Both the position numbers and the translations under genes were made by a program. Of a stretch of 64,000 nt of DNA, positions 11,230 through 20,861 are shown piece by piece (the first letter of the stretch is position 1; each line of letters opens with the position of its first letter). The stretch comes from Pictodentalium vernedei (taxonomy: Eukaryota > Mollusca > Scaphopoda > Dentaliida > Dentaliidae). The notes beneath the pieces are model-generated. The model made no database searches and was not told the origin of the DNA. It was given only the letters and a program-made list of their open reading frames with translations. Location: the NCBI GenBank assembly GCA_031216915.1, contig CM062297.1, forward strand, positions 362,899,704-362,963,703, read 5' to 3'.

Positions 11230-11332
11230 AGAGGAGTAGAGAGGTGTAGAGGAATAAGACGAGACGAGGCAGCTTTAGCTCTTTACCCAACGTAACGGCC
11301 AAAACCGGCCTTAAACACCAATAAATAAATAA
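11230..11332 (+). mobile_element. LINE-tail-like sequence ending in (AATA)n
   Basis: The phrase AACGGCCAAAACCGGCCTTAAACACC is followed by AATAAATAAATAAA at 11320-11332. Short complementary GGCC blocks plus a microsatellite tail resemble the 3' ends of jockey/L2-like LINEs. Only the tail is visible, so this would be a strongly 5'-truncated insertion. The family is not certain. Confidence 0.4.
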
Positions 11333-11337
11333 AAGTA

Positions 11338-12003
11338 TCCGCATTCCGCTGTACCAGAACCACCGCCAGGCACGATATGAATGGACCATGGACTACGTTG
11401 GGTGGACCAGAGAAGATTGGCGGCCTGTCCTTTTTACAGATGAGTCAAGGTACTGCTTAGACCACACAGATACGCGTTCTAGGGTATGGAGAAGACCAGG
11501 AGAGCGATTCCATACAGCCAACATTGCTGAGCATGACCGCTATGGTGAAGGGTCAATCATGGTCTGGGGCGGCATCAGCTGGGATGGACATACAGAGCTC
11601 TGTGTCCTTGAACGTGGTACATTGACTGCACAACGGTATATTGATGAGGTCCTGGATGTCCAGGTCAGATTGTATGCAGGTGCAGTGGGTGATGATGACG
11701 ATAATGCTCGTCCTCATGTTGCTCATGCTGCCGGGTAGTACCACAGAGGGAGGGGATTGAGCGTATGGACTGGCCAGCAAGATCCCCCTGGCCTCAATCT
11801 AATCGAACATGTCAGGAATGAGTTGCAGCTTTCAATTTCAGGCCGTCCAGTTCAGCCAAGAAGTGTCCAGGAACTTGGTGCCATGCTGGTCTAAGAATGG
11901 AACAACATCCCACAAAGGACCACCAGGAACCTGATTGGGAGCATGAGAAGGCGATGTCAAGCTGTAATTAACAGTAACGAGTCTCATACTTGATATTGAA
12001 CCA
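11338..12003 (+). pseudogene. Tc1/mariner transposase remnant
   Basis: The open frame at 11388-11738 shows the DDE core of Tc1-like transposases: PVLFTDESRYCL (first catalytic Asp), RVWRRPGERF, GEGSIMVWGGISWDGHTEL, GTLTAQRYIDEVL and DNARPHVAHAAG (second Asp). It then stops. The third-acid region is still recognisable at about 11765-11835, where MDWPARSP is followed in another frame by the LNLIEH and NELQ blocks. The copy therefore has a stop and at least one frameshift. The N-terminal DNA-binding domain and terminal repeats were not found; the remnant may begin a little before 11338 (YQNHRQARYEW). Confidence 0.85.
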
Positions 12004-12023
12004 ATACCAGTTCGCTCCGTCAA

Positions 12024-12202
12024 CTTTTTAGCAGATTTGAAAAGTTTCCTCTTTTACCAATAATTTCCTCTTTTACCAAAAGCTAAAAAATAATGTCAAA
12101 CACAAATAAAGTCTTAATTTCTGTACTTATATCATTAAAGATATAATTAAGTAAAAAATACATTCACTTTTCATTACAATATTTCAACTAAAACGTTAAA
12201 CA
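12024..12202. other. AT-rich interval
   Basis: Contains a local duplication of TTTCCTCTTTTACCAA (about 12045-12080). No gene is seen. Confidence 0.45.
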
Positions 12203-13286
12203 GGTAGTTTTGTTTTCTGTTTCTTTGTGAGTTTTTTTGTGGGGGGGGGGGGGGGGCTGGCCGGTTTTGTTCGTTGATTTACCAACGAAAATGTAGTCGT
12301 GCCCGTTTCAATGCGGGCTGATTTACCAACGAAAATGTAGTCGTGCCCGTTTCAATGCGGGCTCGTAGGCTGTGATCTTTGGGCAGACTACCTTTGTAAA
12401 TAACGCTGGCCTGTCTTGGCCGTTGCATTGGGTATTGGGTTAATGGTGACAGTCGATAACTCATGCGGGCCGCCACAACTTATTATTATATTATAGACGA
12501 CTCTTGCTACGATATTGAACTACTAAAAAACTCCTCTCTTTGTCTCGCAGGGACATAGGCTGTTGCCCATGATTGGAATGAGCTCATCGAGCACGTCCGA
12601 ATGTGGGAAACAGGCTGTGGGCTTGGGAAAGGATTTGAAACAATTACTTTGTGTAAAGGGTTACAATGACAACCGATAAATTATTACATCCGCTACAACG
12701 AAGTTATTCCACTCTTGTTCTGACACGACTTTTTGTGTCTTCCTGCCCGTTAGCTTTTGATATATCTAACGCCAATAGTAAAACAAATAGGTTGATCGTG
12801 CTGGACACCCTGATTGTAACATTGATTCTCTGCTCAACGCGGATGGCGGGCGTTACTTGCAAACGTTTTCAAATTATTAAAAAAATCATTCCTGGTCACG
12901 GGGACATAGCTCGTGGCCCCTGGTTGGGGCGAGCTCGGCCCAAGCAGTGATCGCGAGCTGTGGCCTTGGTACAGGATATGAAAGTGTAATAGGGCTCGAG
13001 TGTCAATTAGGGTGAGTGGCGCTGGTCGGTCTTTGTGGCTTCCTTGGGTGGGGGTCAATAGTGACAATTGAATATTTTTTTATTTTTTTTTTGACCTTCA
13101 GCTCTCTGCAACTTGGCTACAACACACGACATGTGCATAACTCTAGAATTACTAACTAAATTCACTGTGTCTCGGGAGACATGGCTTGCGACCCTTGATC
13201 GCTGGTCATTCCCTGAGAGATTAATGGGGACCGTGAGCTGTGGTCTGGGGACAAGACCTAAAAGTTATTAAAATTTTGAGTGAGGT
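12203..13286. repeat. Host tandem repeat, first unit (~1.08 kb)
   Basis: Begins GTTTTGTTTTCTGTTTCTTTGTG and recurs from about 13287. It starts with a G homopolymer (12241-12257) and a doubled 44 bp block (GATTTACCAACGAAAATGTAG...TTTCAATGCGGGCT). Inside are three weaker internal repeats with GGGACATRGCT and GAGCTGTGGxCTTGG phrases near 12551, 12899 and 13173. Bases 12362-12800 match the right flank of the Polinton block (55155-55590) almost exactly. The unit therefore preserves the uninterrupted version of the site into which the Polinton inserted. Confidence 0.8.
12362..12367. other. Reference (empty) copy of the outer Polinton target site
   Basis: CTCGTA here joins GCGGG on the left to GGCTGTGATCTTTGGGCAG on the right without interruption. 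The same flanks occur at 13436-13446 and 55155-55178, on either side of the Polinton block. Confidence 0.85.
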
Positions 13287-13446
13287 TTGTTTTCTGTTTC
13301 TTTGTGTGTTTTTTTTTTTTTTTGGGGGGGGGGGGCTGGCCGGTTTTGTTCGTTGATTTACCAACGAAAATGTAGTCGTGCCCGTTTCAATGCGGGCTGA
13401 TTTACCAACGAAAATGTACTCGTGCTCGTTTCAACGCGGGCTCGTA
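13287..13446. repeat. Host tandem repeat, second unit, left part
   Basis: Repeats 12203-12367: T/G homopolymers, the CTGGCCGG phrase, and the doubled block ending in GCGGGCTCGTA. It is interrupted by the Polinton and continues at 55155. Confidence 0.8.
13441..13446. other. Target site duplication, outer Polinton, left
   Basis: CTCGTA directly before the terminus; matched by CTCGTA at 55155-55160. Six-base duplications are the rule for Polintons. Confidence 0.85.
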
Positions 13447-13940
13447 AATAGGTAATAAAGGCCGATTCCAGCGCACATGTACAAGATTTCGTACATGTAC
13501 ACGTACATCGATGTACACCTCCATAGGATTTAGTGTTAAAATCGTGTACAGGTACACGATTTGTCGTTTTTTATGGTGCTACAGAATCGGCTTTGCCGAT
13601 TCTACAGCACTGGATTCTATATACACATCGCTCAAGAGTGAAGAAATGTATGAAATTTTAAGGAAAAAAAAAGGTGTATCGTCTGCTACAGAATCGGCAA
13701 ATGGGTTTCCCCCATAGGATTCAGTGTTAAAATCGCGAGCAAAAAAACGTGTTGCCGTTTCTGCAGCAGCGTCGAAAAGTGGTTTGCCGATTCTGGAGCA
13801 TCCGTGTCTGTACACGATTTTAACACTGAATCCCTATGGAGGCGTACACGGAAATCCATTTGTGGATTGTACATCAGAAATCGACTTATGTACGGTACAT
13901 GGAAAAGAGGTGATACCGAACCGGCAAACCCACTGCCACG
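13447..13940. repeat. Outer Polinton TIR, left
   Basis: Inverted match of 54663-55154, about 98% by eye. Contains GTACA-rich palindromes (13480-13516), TTAAAATCGTGTAC facing GTACACGATT (13533-13562), and six loci with the GAATCGGC core, near 13461, 13577, 13684, 13754, 13786 and 13911. Confidence 0.92.
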
Positions 13941-13944
13941 ATGG

Positions 13945-14570
13945 GAGTAAAAACTGACACTAATGTTTTTGTTCTGGTGTGAATGAAGGTTTTCGTTCAA
14001 AAGAGTCGACTATAAATATGAGTGTCAGTTTTTTTTGTTTCTGGCTTGAATGAAAGGTCTTCGTTCAAAAGAGTCGACTATAAATATGAGTGTTAGTTTT
14101 TGTTTCTGGTGTGAATGAAAGGTTTTCGTTCAAAAGAGTCGATTATAAATATGATTGTCAGTTTTTTTTTGTTTCTGGCGTGAAGGAAATGTTTTCGTTC
14201 AAAAGAGTCGACTATAAATATGAGTGTCAGTTTTTTTTGTTTCTGGCGTGAATGAAAGGTTTTCGTTCAAAAGAGTCGACTATAAATATGAGTGTCAGTT
14301 TTTTTTGTTTCTGGCGTGAATGAAAGGTTTTCGTTCAAAAGAGTCGACTATAAATATGAGTGTCAGTTTTTTGTTTCTGGCGTGAATGAAAGGTTTTCGT
14401 TCAAAAGAGTCGACTATAAATATGAGTGTCAGTTTTTTTTGTTTCTGGCGTGAATGAAAGGTTTTCGTTCAAAAGAGTCGACTATAAATATGAGTGTCAG
14501 TTTTTTTTGTTTCTGGCGTGAATGAAAGGTTTTCGTTCAAAAGTGTCGACTGTAAAATATGATCTGTAAA
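13945..14570 (+). repeat. 62-68 bp minisatellite in the outer Polinton leader
   Basis: About nine head-to-tail units of the type GAGTCGACTATAAATATGAG, TGTCAG, a T run, GTTTCTGGCGTGAATGAAAGG and TTTTCGTTCAAAA. Length differences come mainly from the T run. The equivalent position in the inner element and the chimeric unit has only about two diverged units (20905-21005, 26930-27035), so the array expanded in the outer copy. Confidence 0.88.
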
Positions 14571-15620
14571 AATAAACATTCATGTTTTGTTTCAATGTAA
14601 GCGAAGAAAAAATTGAGTTTAGAAAAATTAGAAAAAGTCAGAGGTAAAAAATCGTTTGTTCATGTTTTGTCACTGCTAATTTTGTAAAGTAAATTTTAAT
14701 AAAATACTTTATGGAATGTTTCATCAAATAAAAAAATAGTTCGTAATTGACACTCATGTTTTTGTTGTGGTGTGAATGAAGGTTTTTCGTTTTAATGAAT
14801 CGTTTTAATAAAGGAGGTTTTCGTTCAAAAGAGTCGACTATAAATATGAGTGTCATTTTTTTTTTGTTTCTGGCGTGATTGAAAGGTTTTCGTTCAAAAG
14901 TGTCGACTATAAAATATGATCTGTAAAAATATACATTCATGTTTTGTTTCAATGTAAGCGAAAAAAAATTGAGTTTAGAAAAATTAGAAAAAGTCAGAGG
15001 TAAAAAATCGTTTGTTCACGTTTTGTCACTGCTAATTTTGTAAAGTAAATTTTAATAAAATACTTTATGGAATGTTTCATCAAATAAAAAAATAGTTCGT
15101 AATTGACACTCATGTTTTTGTTGTGGTGTGAATGAAGGTTTTTCGTTTTAATGGATCGTTTTAATAATGGATAATAAAACGCATTTTTCCACTCAATTAG
15201 GTTCGAGTGGTAAATTTTTAATATATTCATGATAATGTTCGAAGATGTGAATGAAATCCTTTTAACGTTAAATTAGAAACCGGTTTCTTTATGTGCTAAA
15301 ATTTTTTAAACTTCTTAATTCACCATTGAGTGAATGATTTTGAAAATATGAATGAAATCCTTTTAACAAACGTAATTTTCTCAAACGCGTTAAATCAGAA
15401 ACCGGTTCGTCATGTGCTTAAACTTTCAAAACTTTTCAAGTTTTTCCAGTTCAACACTGAGTTTGGGATATGAATTTTTTTTTAGTTATTATATTAAAGA
15501 CAGAAGATTTTTATTTACTTAAAACATAAAACATAAAAATAATTATACATTTAATTTTGAAAATAATAAATAACTCACATTAGCATACTCAAAGGAACAT
15601 TAACAATTAAAAACCAAAAA
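14571..15620. repeat. Leader repeats upstream of the leftmost gene (outer)
   Basis: A ~360 bp block (14571-14935, containing two minisatellite units) is repeated at 14940-15230. Further on, a ~130 bp block with CCTTTTAAC and GAAACCGGTT phrases occurs twice (15255-15345, 15350-15470). The AT-rich stretch 15480-15620 is conserved in the other units and is the likely 5' untranslated and promoter region. No gene is seen. Confidence 0.7.
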
Positions 15621-16517
15621 ATGTTTTTAAAGGTGGATTATAGACGCCGAGATCAAATTTTAGGCGAATATGAACGTGCTAAGAAGAGCATTCAATCGGC
15701 TGACAGAAGCAGATGTCTCGGAGAGATGGATCTCAGATGCGAGACCACAAAAATAATTAAACCCGTGACGGATGTTCAAGAGCGAAGCAAGAAGGAGATA
15801 GTCGAAGAATTGAGACCCATAAAAGAGAGTTCTTTGAGAATGGGTTCGTTGCCCGGTAGTTTTGGAAATCGGTATTCCTTTAAATCTACACCGGATTACA
15901 TTCCCACAGGAATTCAAACCGACGTGAGCGATGATACAGCTTCGACTATCACCACTGATAGCGTCGAGTCGTCCAAGGATGGCAGTAAGAGAGATCTGTT
16001 GTATGGAGTTTATGAGGATTCTGACGGCAGAACTTTTGTTGGCGATACAGAAGTGGAAATGGATGATGAAGATTTAATTGTGGGTTCAAATAAGTATAAA
16101 GTAACTGATGGACTGCGCTCATTGCTCCTTTTCGACAAGCCTAGAGATTACACGGAACAGGATTTCGACAATTACGGCGACATTCTGGTTCAGACCCACG
16201 CCATGCTGAGAAATAACGATGCCAGAGAGACAAGACCAAAAGCCAACAGAGGTTACAAGTGGACGAAAATAGTGAAACCCATATGGGATATGAATAAGAA
16301 GTTCGTCGAAACGGTGACTGGTAAACGGGTGAAAACCACTTTTCTTCCGAGCGATTCTGATGCTCTGTCTCAGATATTGAGATTGTTGATGGCTAGTAGA
16401 CGTGCTGGTAACACAGGGTTAGATAATGAAATAGTTACTATATCTGACGAATTGTTAAGACAGAAGGTTTTGAATAAAAACCATTATAAAAGGCTGATGA
16501 ACGAATTGAAGGATTGA
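15621..16517 (+). CDS. Polinton conserved leftmost protein, function unknown (outer)
   Basis: 298 residues, open throughout. The N-terminal third is a charged, helix-prone segment (RRRDQILGEYERAKKSIQ), then ELRPIKESSLRMGSLPG and a Ser/Thr/Asp-rich linker. The C-terminal half holds a block shared by many invertebrate Polintons: TDGLRSLLLFDKPRDYTEQDF, ILVQTHAMLRNND, RGYKWTKIVKPIW, and a basic end (HYKRLMNELKD). No enzyme motif is visible. First gene from the TIR, leading the capsid/packaging block, so a virion or assembly role is a guess. The ATG is supported by the conserved leader; a second in-frame ATG used by related copies is possible. Confidence 0.82.
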   Translation: MFLKVDYRRRDQILGEYERAKKSIQSADRSRCLGEMDLRCETTKIIKPVTDVQERSKKEIVEELRPIKESSLRMGSLPGSFGNRYSFKSTPDYIPTGIQTDVSDDTASTITTDSVESSKDGSKRDLLYGVYEDSDGRTFVGDTEVEMDDEDLIVGSNKYKVTDGLRSLLLFDKPRDYTEQDFDNYGDILVQTHAMLRNNDARETRPKANRGYKWTKIVKPIWDMNKKFVETVTGKRVKTTFLPSDSDALSQILRLLMASRRAGNTGLDNEIVTISDELLRQKVLNKNHYKRLMNELKD

Positions 16518-16657
16518 TGTATATAATAAATAGAGAGAAACAAACAAACAAAAATATATAAAATAAAAACAGTAAATTTTTACACTAGAATAATAAAAGT
16601 ATTTAAACAACAAACGATTTACCAGTGAAAAAACAAAATATATTATAAAATAAAAAT

Positions 16658-16915
16658 ATGTTGGTGATAAAGAACAGGGGATACGTCAGAACTTACGTTC
16701 AAGGCGGTTCTGGCATCATTGATTCTATAATGCGAGAGTTCACGAGCGATGCGGGTAGAAAACTCGCATCGACCGCGTTTGAGGTCAGTAAGAAGACGGC
16801 TTTGGATGCTGGTAAGAAAGCCACTTCCGAAGCCAGTGGTAGGATAGCTTCTGTGGCTGGCAAGAGGGCAGCCGACACATTGATCGACAAGTTGATCAGT
16901 CCTCCAGCGAAGTGA
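16658..16915 (+). CDS. Small basic GG-motif protein, adenovirus pX/core-like (outer)
   Basis: 85 residues. Starts MLVIKNRGYVRTYVQGGSG, then a helix-prone Ala/Lys-rich body (ASTAFEVSKKTALDAGKKA, AGKRAADTLIDKLI). The GGSG near residue 17 resembles an adenain cleavage site, and an adenain-like protease is encoded in the same element family (37702). Polintons and adintoviruses carry a comparable pX-like protein next to the ATPase. Similarity is by pattern only. Confidence 0.6.
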   Translation: MLVIKNRGYVRTYVQGGSGIIDSIMREFTSDAGRKLASTAFEVSKKTALDAGKKATSEASGRIASVAGKRAADTLIDKLISPPAK

Positions 16916-17122
16916 GCTGCGTTAGAGCAAACGCCGAAAAGTTGGAAAGATTTTAAGGATGCACATACAAGATTTAGCCAAAATGACGAGTGGATCTGGA
17001 TTGAAGAGAACTCGCGATGGTGTAATATAAATAAATAATAATATTAAAAACTGAGTTTGAAAAAAAAACATAAAAATTGTGTTTGAAAGAATCTAAAATA
17101 ACAAACAAAAAAATAAACAAAG

Positions 17123-17941
17123 ATGAACATTAGAGATATGTCTTGGAACGACGCCGCGACCAAGAGGTCGAATAACGAGTTCTTTCCAAAAAGCATAAGA
17201 GGCTTGATAGTGGGAAAATCGAATTGTGGAAAGACCAATCTGTTGATGAATCTGTTTTCGTGACACGACTGGTTGGATTATGACAGATTGTTTGTGTTTG
17301 GCAAGAGCTTGTTTCAACCCGAATACAGATTGCTTCGAGAGTGCATGGATCGTATATTGCCCAAGGACGTCATAGCCAGAATCTTTGACAGTAGGGAGGA
17401 ATTCGACAAAAGTGAAGCTCCTCTTTCGACCATTTTGGACAGTGCTTCGAACGTCGAGTGTCGATTTTATGAGAACGCTAGCGACGTTCCGGATCCTAGA
17501 GATTTGAAATCGGAAGGTAAGAATCTCATGATTTTCGACGATCTGCTTTTGGAGAGACAGAACCGATGCGAATCGTATTACGTTAGGGGTCGACACAGCA
17601 ACGTGGACTGTTTCTGCCTGTTGCAGAATTATTTTCGATTGCCCATACAGATGATAAGGGAGAATGCTAATTTTCTATGTCTCTTTCGCCAAGATCTCAA
17701 GAATCTCAATCACATCTACGGCGATCACGTCGCAAACGACATGGGTGTGGCGAAATTCAGGAGATTCTGCAAGAGGGTTTGGGATGGAGGACTTTACAAT
17801 TTCGTCGTGATCGATTTGACTAGTGAATTTAATCGTGGAAAATATCGGTGCGGATTCGAAAAGTTTTATGTTTCTGATGATAATAAGATAGAGCATGAAA
17901 ATAAAAAAAAATTAGAAAATAATAAATCTTCAAATAATTAG
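17123..17941 (+). pseudogene. Packaging ATPase, FtsK/HerA-A32 type (outer)
   Basis: Starts MNIRDMSWNDAATKRSNNE and shows the P-loop neighbourhood SIRGLIVGKSNCGKTNLL, a Walker B-like stretch (LMIFDDLLLE), an ENANFLCLFRQD block and CKRVWDGGLYNFVVIDLTS. In Polintons this ATPase pumps DNA into capsids. The region is broken in this copy. Confidence 0.88.
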
Positions 17942-17974
17942 TTTTGAAAAAATAAAAAAAATAAATTAAACATA

Positions 17975-18730
17975 ATGTTCGAACAAGGAAAATTGTTAGA
18001 ACGGATAGCCGAGAATACGGCTGCAAAACAATCCATTCAAATCATGGTGAGTAGCGATTCGACTCGATTCGCTACGACATTCGAACCTTCCATCGAATTG
18101 AATAGAGAGAAAAGATACGAGATGGCATAGGTGAATCTGGAGACTTATTATTCCTTTCCCAACGTCACTGAAAAGAATAACTCGTTCAAGTATTCCGACG
18201 GAGTGGATTGGTTGGAGATTTGAATTCCCAAAGGAAGTTACGATATAGATGATTTGAACAATTACATTCAGACACGAATGAAGATGGATGGAAAGGGAAG
18301 CAACAAGATCAGACTCGCTCCCAATCCTAATACCTTACAGACGATGTTGGATTTGGAAGATAATTTTCGAGTGGATTTCAACACGGACGATTCTATAGGC
18401 AAGATGCTGGGATTCGATCGAAAGATGTATCGAGGCCACGCGGCATCTGAAAATACAGTTGACATTCTCGCAGTCAATAGCATTCTGGTGAACATGGATG
18501 TGATTGCTGGAAGCTACGTGAATGGTAGCGCTCAACCAACGATCTATTCCTAGTTTCCAAACGTGTCGCCGGGTCATAAGATCATGGAGCGACCTCAAAA
18601 TTTAGTTTATCCACCAGTGATTTTAGACACGTTGTATAGTCTCAAAACCACGTTGACGGATCAAAATGGTGAACTGTTAGATCTTCTCGGAGAGAGGGTG
18701 ATGATACGATTTCACATAAGAGAAATATAA
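17975..18730 (+). pseudogene. Penton (minor capsid, single jelly-roll) (outer)
   Basis: Same region as the complete copy at 30034. Retained blocks include NLETYYSFPNVTEKNNSFKY, LNNYIQTRMK, NAVNSILVN-like AVNSILVNMDVIAGSYVNG and the C-terminal ERV...IRFHIREI end. Broken in this copy. Confidence 0.85.
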
Positions 18731-18879
18731 AAGCAAAAAAAAAATAAAAATATTGTGCATATATATAGATAACAAAAACAAAATAAACGCAATATTAATT
18801 TTACAAAATTATTTTAATATAAATAATTATCATTAAAACAAGAAAACAATTGAAGTAAATATATTTCAAAAAAAGAATT

Positions 18880-19494
18880 ATGACAGAATACGTGAAAAAA
18901 AACGTGAACATTTCCGCATGACAGAGGAAGAAACTTGAGAGAGTGTTAAGAACTCGAGGCGAGGCGGTGAAATTCAAATTCACTCACGAAGATCTGACGA
19001 GAGGCGGTCAGGATTCGATCGCCTGGACCAAAAGTCAAATCAAAAGGATGTAGAAAGCGATTTGTGATGGAAGAGGGTTGACGGTGAGACTGAGTTCCGC
19101 TCAATTGAGATACAATTTGAGAATGAAAGGTGGTTTCATACTGCTATTGGCAGGAATCGCCACAAAAGCATTACCCTTCGCCGCAAAGGCACTACCCTTT
19201 CTCGGAAAGACTCTCGGCGTGGGTGCTCTCACGGGACTCGCGAGTTCGGCAGTTGAGAAATTAATGGGTGGTAGCGGACTGTTTTTGAAGAAGGGAGGAG
19301 CCGTGTGTCGTGTTCACGTAGACGACAGCGGTAAAGGATTGTATCTAGAACCCGTTAGAGGTGGCAACTCTTTGAGTGGAAACGGTCTCTATCTGAAGAG
19401 TGGACAGAACATTGTGCGACTCAGCAAGGGTTTGTTGCTTGGTGAGAATTCGCCGTTTAAGAATATACCGATTTTGAATGTTATTATAATGTAA
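18880..19494 (+). pseudogene. pVI-like minor capsid protein with GG motifs (outer)
   Basis: Basic N-terminal segment, then LRMKGGFILLLAGIATKALPF, an amphipathic/hydrophobic Ala-Leu-Pro stretch, LGVGALTGLASSAVEKLMGG, and glycine-rich repeats of the type SGLFLKKGG / KGLYLEPVRGG / NGLYLKSGQ. The end is SPFKNIPILNVIIM. MKGG and MGGS resemble adenain sites. In adenoviruses pVI lyses the endosome membrane; the role here is inferred. Broken upstream in this copy. Confidence 0.7.
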
Positions 19495-19537
19495 AAAAAA
19501 TTATATAAATCATAGAAAGTATAAAATAATATATAAA

Positions 19538-19918
19538 ATGGATAAAAAGGTGGAGAAACAATTAGACGATAATGATGAATATCGTGAGATAGAGTGCAAA
19601 AAAGATGTGGAAAAACGATTAGATGCTAATGATGGATATCTTAGGAAAGGAATAATAAAAGAGTTAAATAAAGATCGGGATATGCAGTTGAAATTTAAAA
19701 GAATGAGACGTTTTCCACCGTTACCACTACCCTCTGAAGAGAATGGTGATGATGCGAGTGTTACCAAGAGATGCACAACATTCGTTCATAATTATGATTC
19801 GGATAAACAAATGTGTTGTTATAAAAACGTAGCATATCACAAAAAAAAGATAAAAAGAAAAGAAGAATCGATGCTGAAATTTAAGAAAAAAGGAAACGTT
19901 ATTATAATATATGGGTAA
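19538..19918 (+). CDS. Small charged protein, function unknown (outer)
   Basis: 126 residues, highly charged: an acidic/basic N-terminal half (MDKKVEKQLDDNDEYREIEC, KELNKDRDMQLKFKRMRRFP), then a Cys-containing middle (SVTKRCTTFVHNY, QMCCYKNVAYHKKK) and a basic end. Conserved in all three units. It is the last gene of the left plus-strand block and runs into the palindrome at 19945-19985. No family is recognised. Confidence 0.6.
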   Translation: MDKKVEKQLDDNDEYREIECKKDVEKRLDANDGYLRKGIIKELNKDRDMQLKFKRMRRFPPLPLPSEENGDDASVTKRCTTFVHNYDSDKQMCCYKNVAYHKKKIKRKEESMLKFKKKGNVIIIYG

Positions 19919-19944
19919 TAGTGAAGAAGGAAAACAAAAAAAAA

Positions 19945-19985
19945 AGTAATGAGATTTAAAGATGATCTCATTACTTTTTTTTTCC
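19945..19985. terminator. Palindrome between converging genes (outer)
   Basis: An A run, GTAATGAGAT, a short loop, ATCTCATTAC, then a T run. It lies between the 3' ends of the charged-protein gene (plus) and the small minus gene. The same palindrome recurs at 25970, 31998, 32698, 39698 and 50433. Confidence 0.6.
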
Positions 19986-20029
19986 TTCTTCTTCGCTAAA
20001 AAATCAATTTCTCTATTGTTTATACTTCC

Positions 20030-20373
20030 CAGTCCATTATTAGCATGTTGACACTCGTGTATTCTCCTTTTTCGAAAATGTGTTGAATGTTTATCTTTAC
20101 TTTTTTGAGTTTTTTTTACATCGGTTAATGCGCTCTCACCACCCGATTTGTCCACGAGTTCGAGTGAGATTTTTGGATATATGTAACTTCCATAGAACAA
20201 CGACAAATTGTCCTTGTCGAATTCTCTATCTTTAGCGATGACGATCTTCTGTAGATCGCTTTGGTACTCGTAAAACAAATCGAGCATGGCTTCATCCAAT
20301 TTCAAAGACATCTTATATTTGTCATATTTATGCTCTAAGTCCTTCATCTCGACCTCGTTCAATTCGATGGAAT
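20030..20373 (-). pseudogene. Small minus-strand protein, cut by the inner Polinton (outer, 3' part)
   Basis: Contains EMKDLEHKYDKYKMSLKLDEA, MLDLFYEYQSDLQKIVIAKD and SLELVDKSGGESALTDVKK. The inner Polinton inserted in this gene at CGTGTT. The upstream remainder lies at 44413-44505. Function unknown; an uninterrupted version is at 32114. Confidence 0.75.
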
Positions 20374-20379
20374 CGTGTT
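20374..20379. other. Target site duplication CGTGTT, left (inner element)
   Basis: CGTGTT precedes the terminus AGTAGGT at 20380. The same six bases follow the inner right end at 44413-44418 and are repeated before the second left terminus at 26400-26405. The uninterrupted site is at 32428-32433. Confidence 0.85.
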
Positions 20380-20861
20380 AGTAGGTGGTAAAGGCCGATT
20401 CGGTATCACTTGGTACATGTACCGTACATGTACACTTACATCGATGTACACCTCCATAGGATTTAGTGTTAAAATCGTGTACAGGTACACGATTTTAACG
20501 TTTTTTAGGGTGATTTGGAATCGGCTTTGCCGATTCAAAATCACTGGATTCTATATACAAATCGCTCAAGAGTAAAAAAAACGCATGAAATTTTAAGGAA
20601 AAAGAGGTGTATCGTCTGATTTGGAATCGGCAAATGGGTTTCCCCCATAGGATTCAGTGTTAAAATGTGAGCAAAAAACGTGTTGACGTTTTTAAATCAT
20701 CATCTTGCTGATTCTAAATCATCCGTGTATGTACACGATTTTAACACTGAATCCCTATGGAGGCGTACACGGAAATCCATTTGCAGATTTTACGTCAGAA
20801 ATCGAATCGTGTACGGTACACGGAAAAGAGGTGATTTTGAACCAGCAAACCCACTGTCACG
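20380..20861. repeat. Inner-type TIR, chimeric unit
   Basis: 482 bp, differing at only a few positions from 26406-26889, and the inverted match of 43932-44412. GAATCGGC-type cores near 20394, 20511, 20617, 20707 and 20831 carry TGATTTN (TGATACC at the first) instead of the outer TGCTNNN. Confidence 0.9.

Noticed and set aside
13945-14570. CRISPR-like array
   Set aside because: Units are head to tail with no unique spacers, in a eukaryotic transposon; it is a minisatellite.
14638-15230. Two similar minus-strand proteins of about 80-105 residues
   Set aside because: They are translations of a duplicated AT-rich leader block in the outer Polinton.
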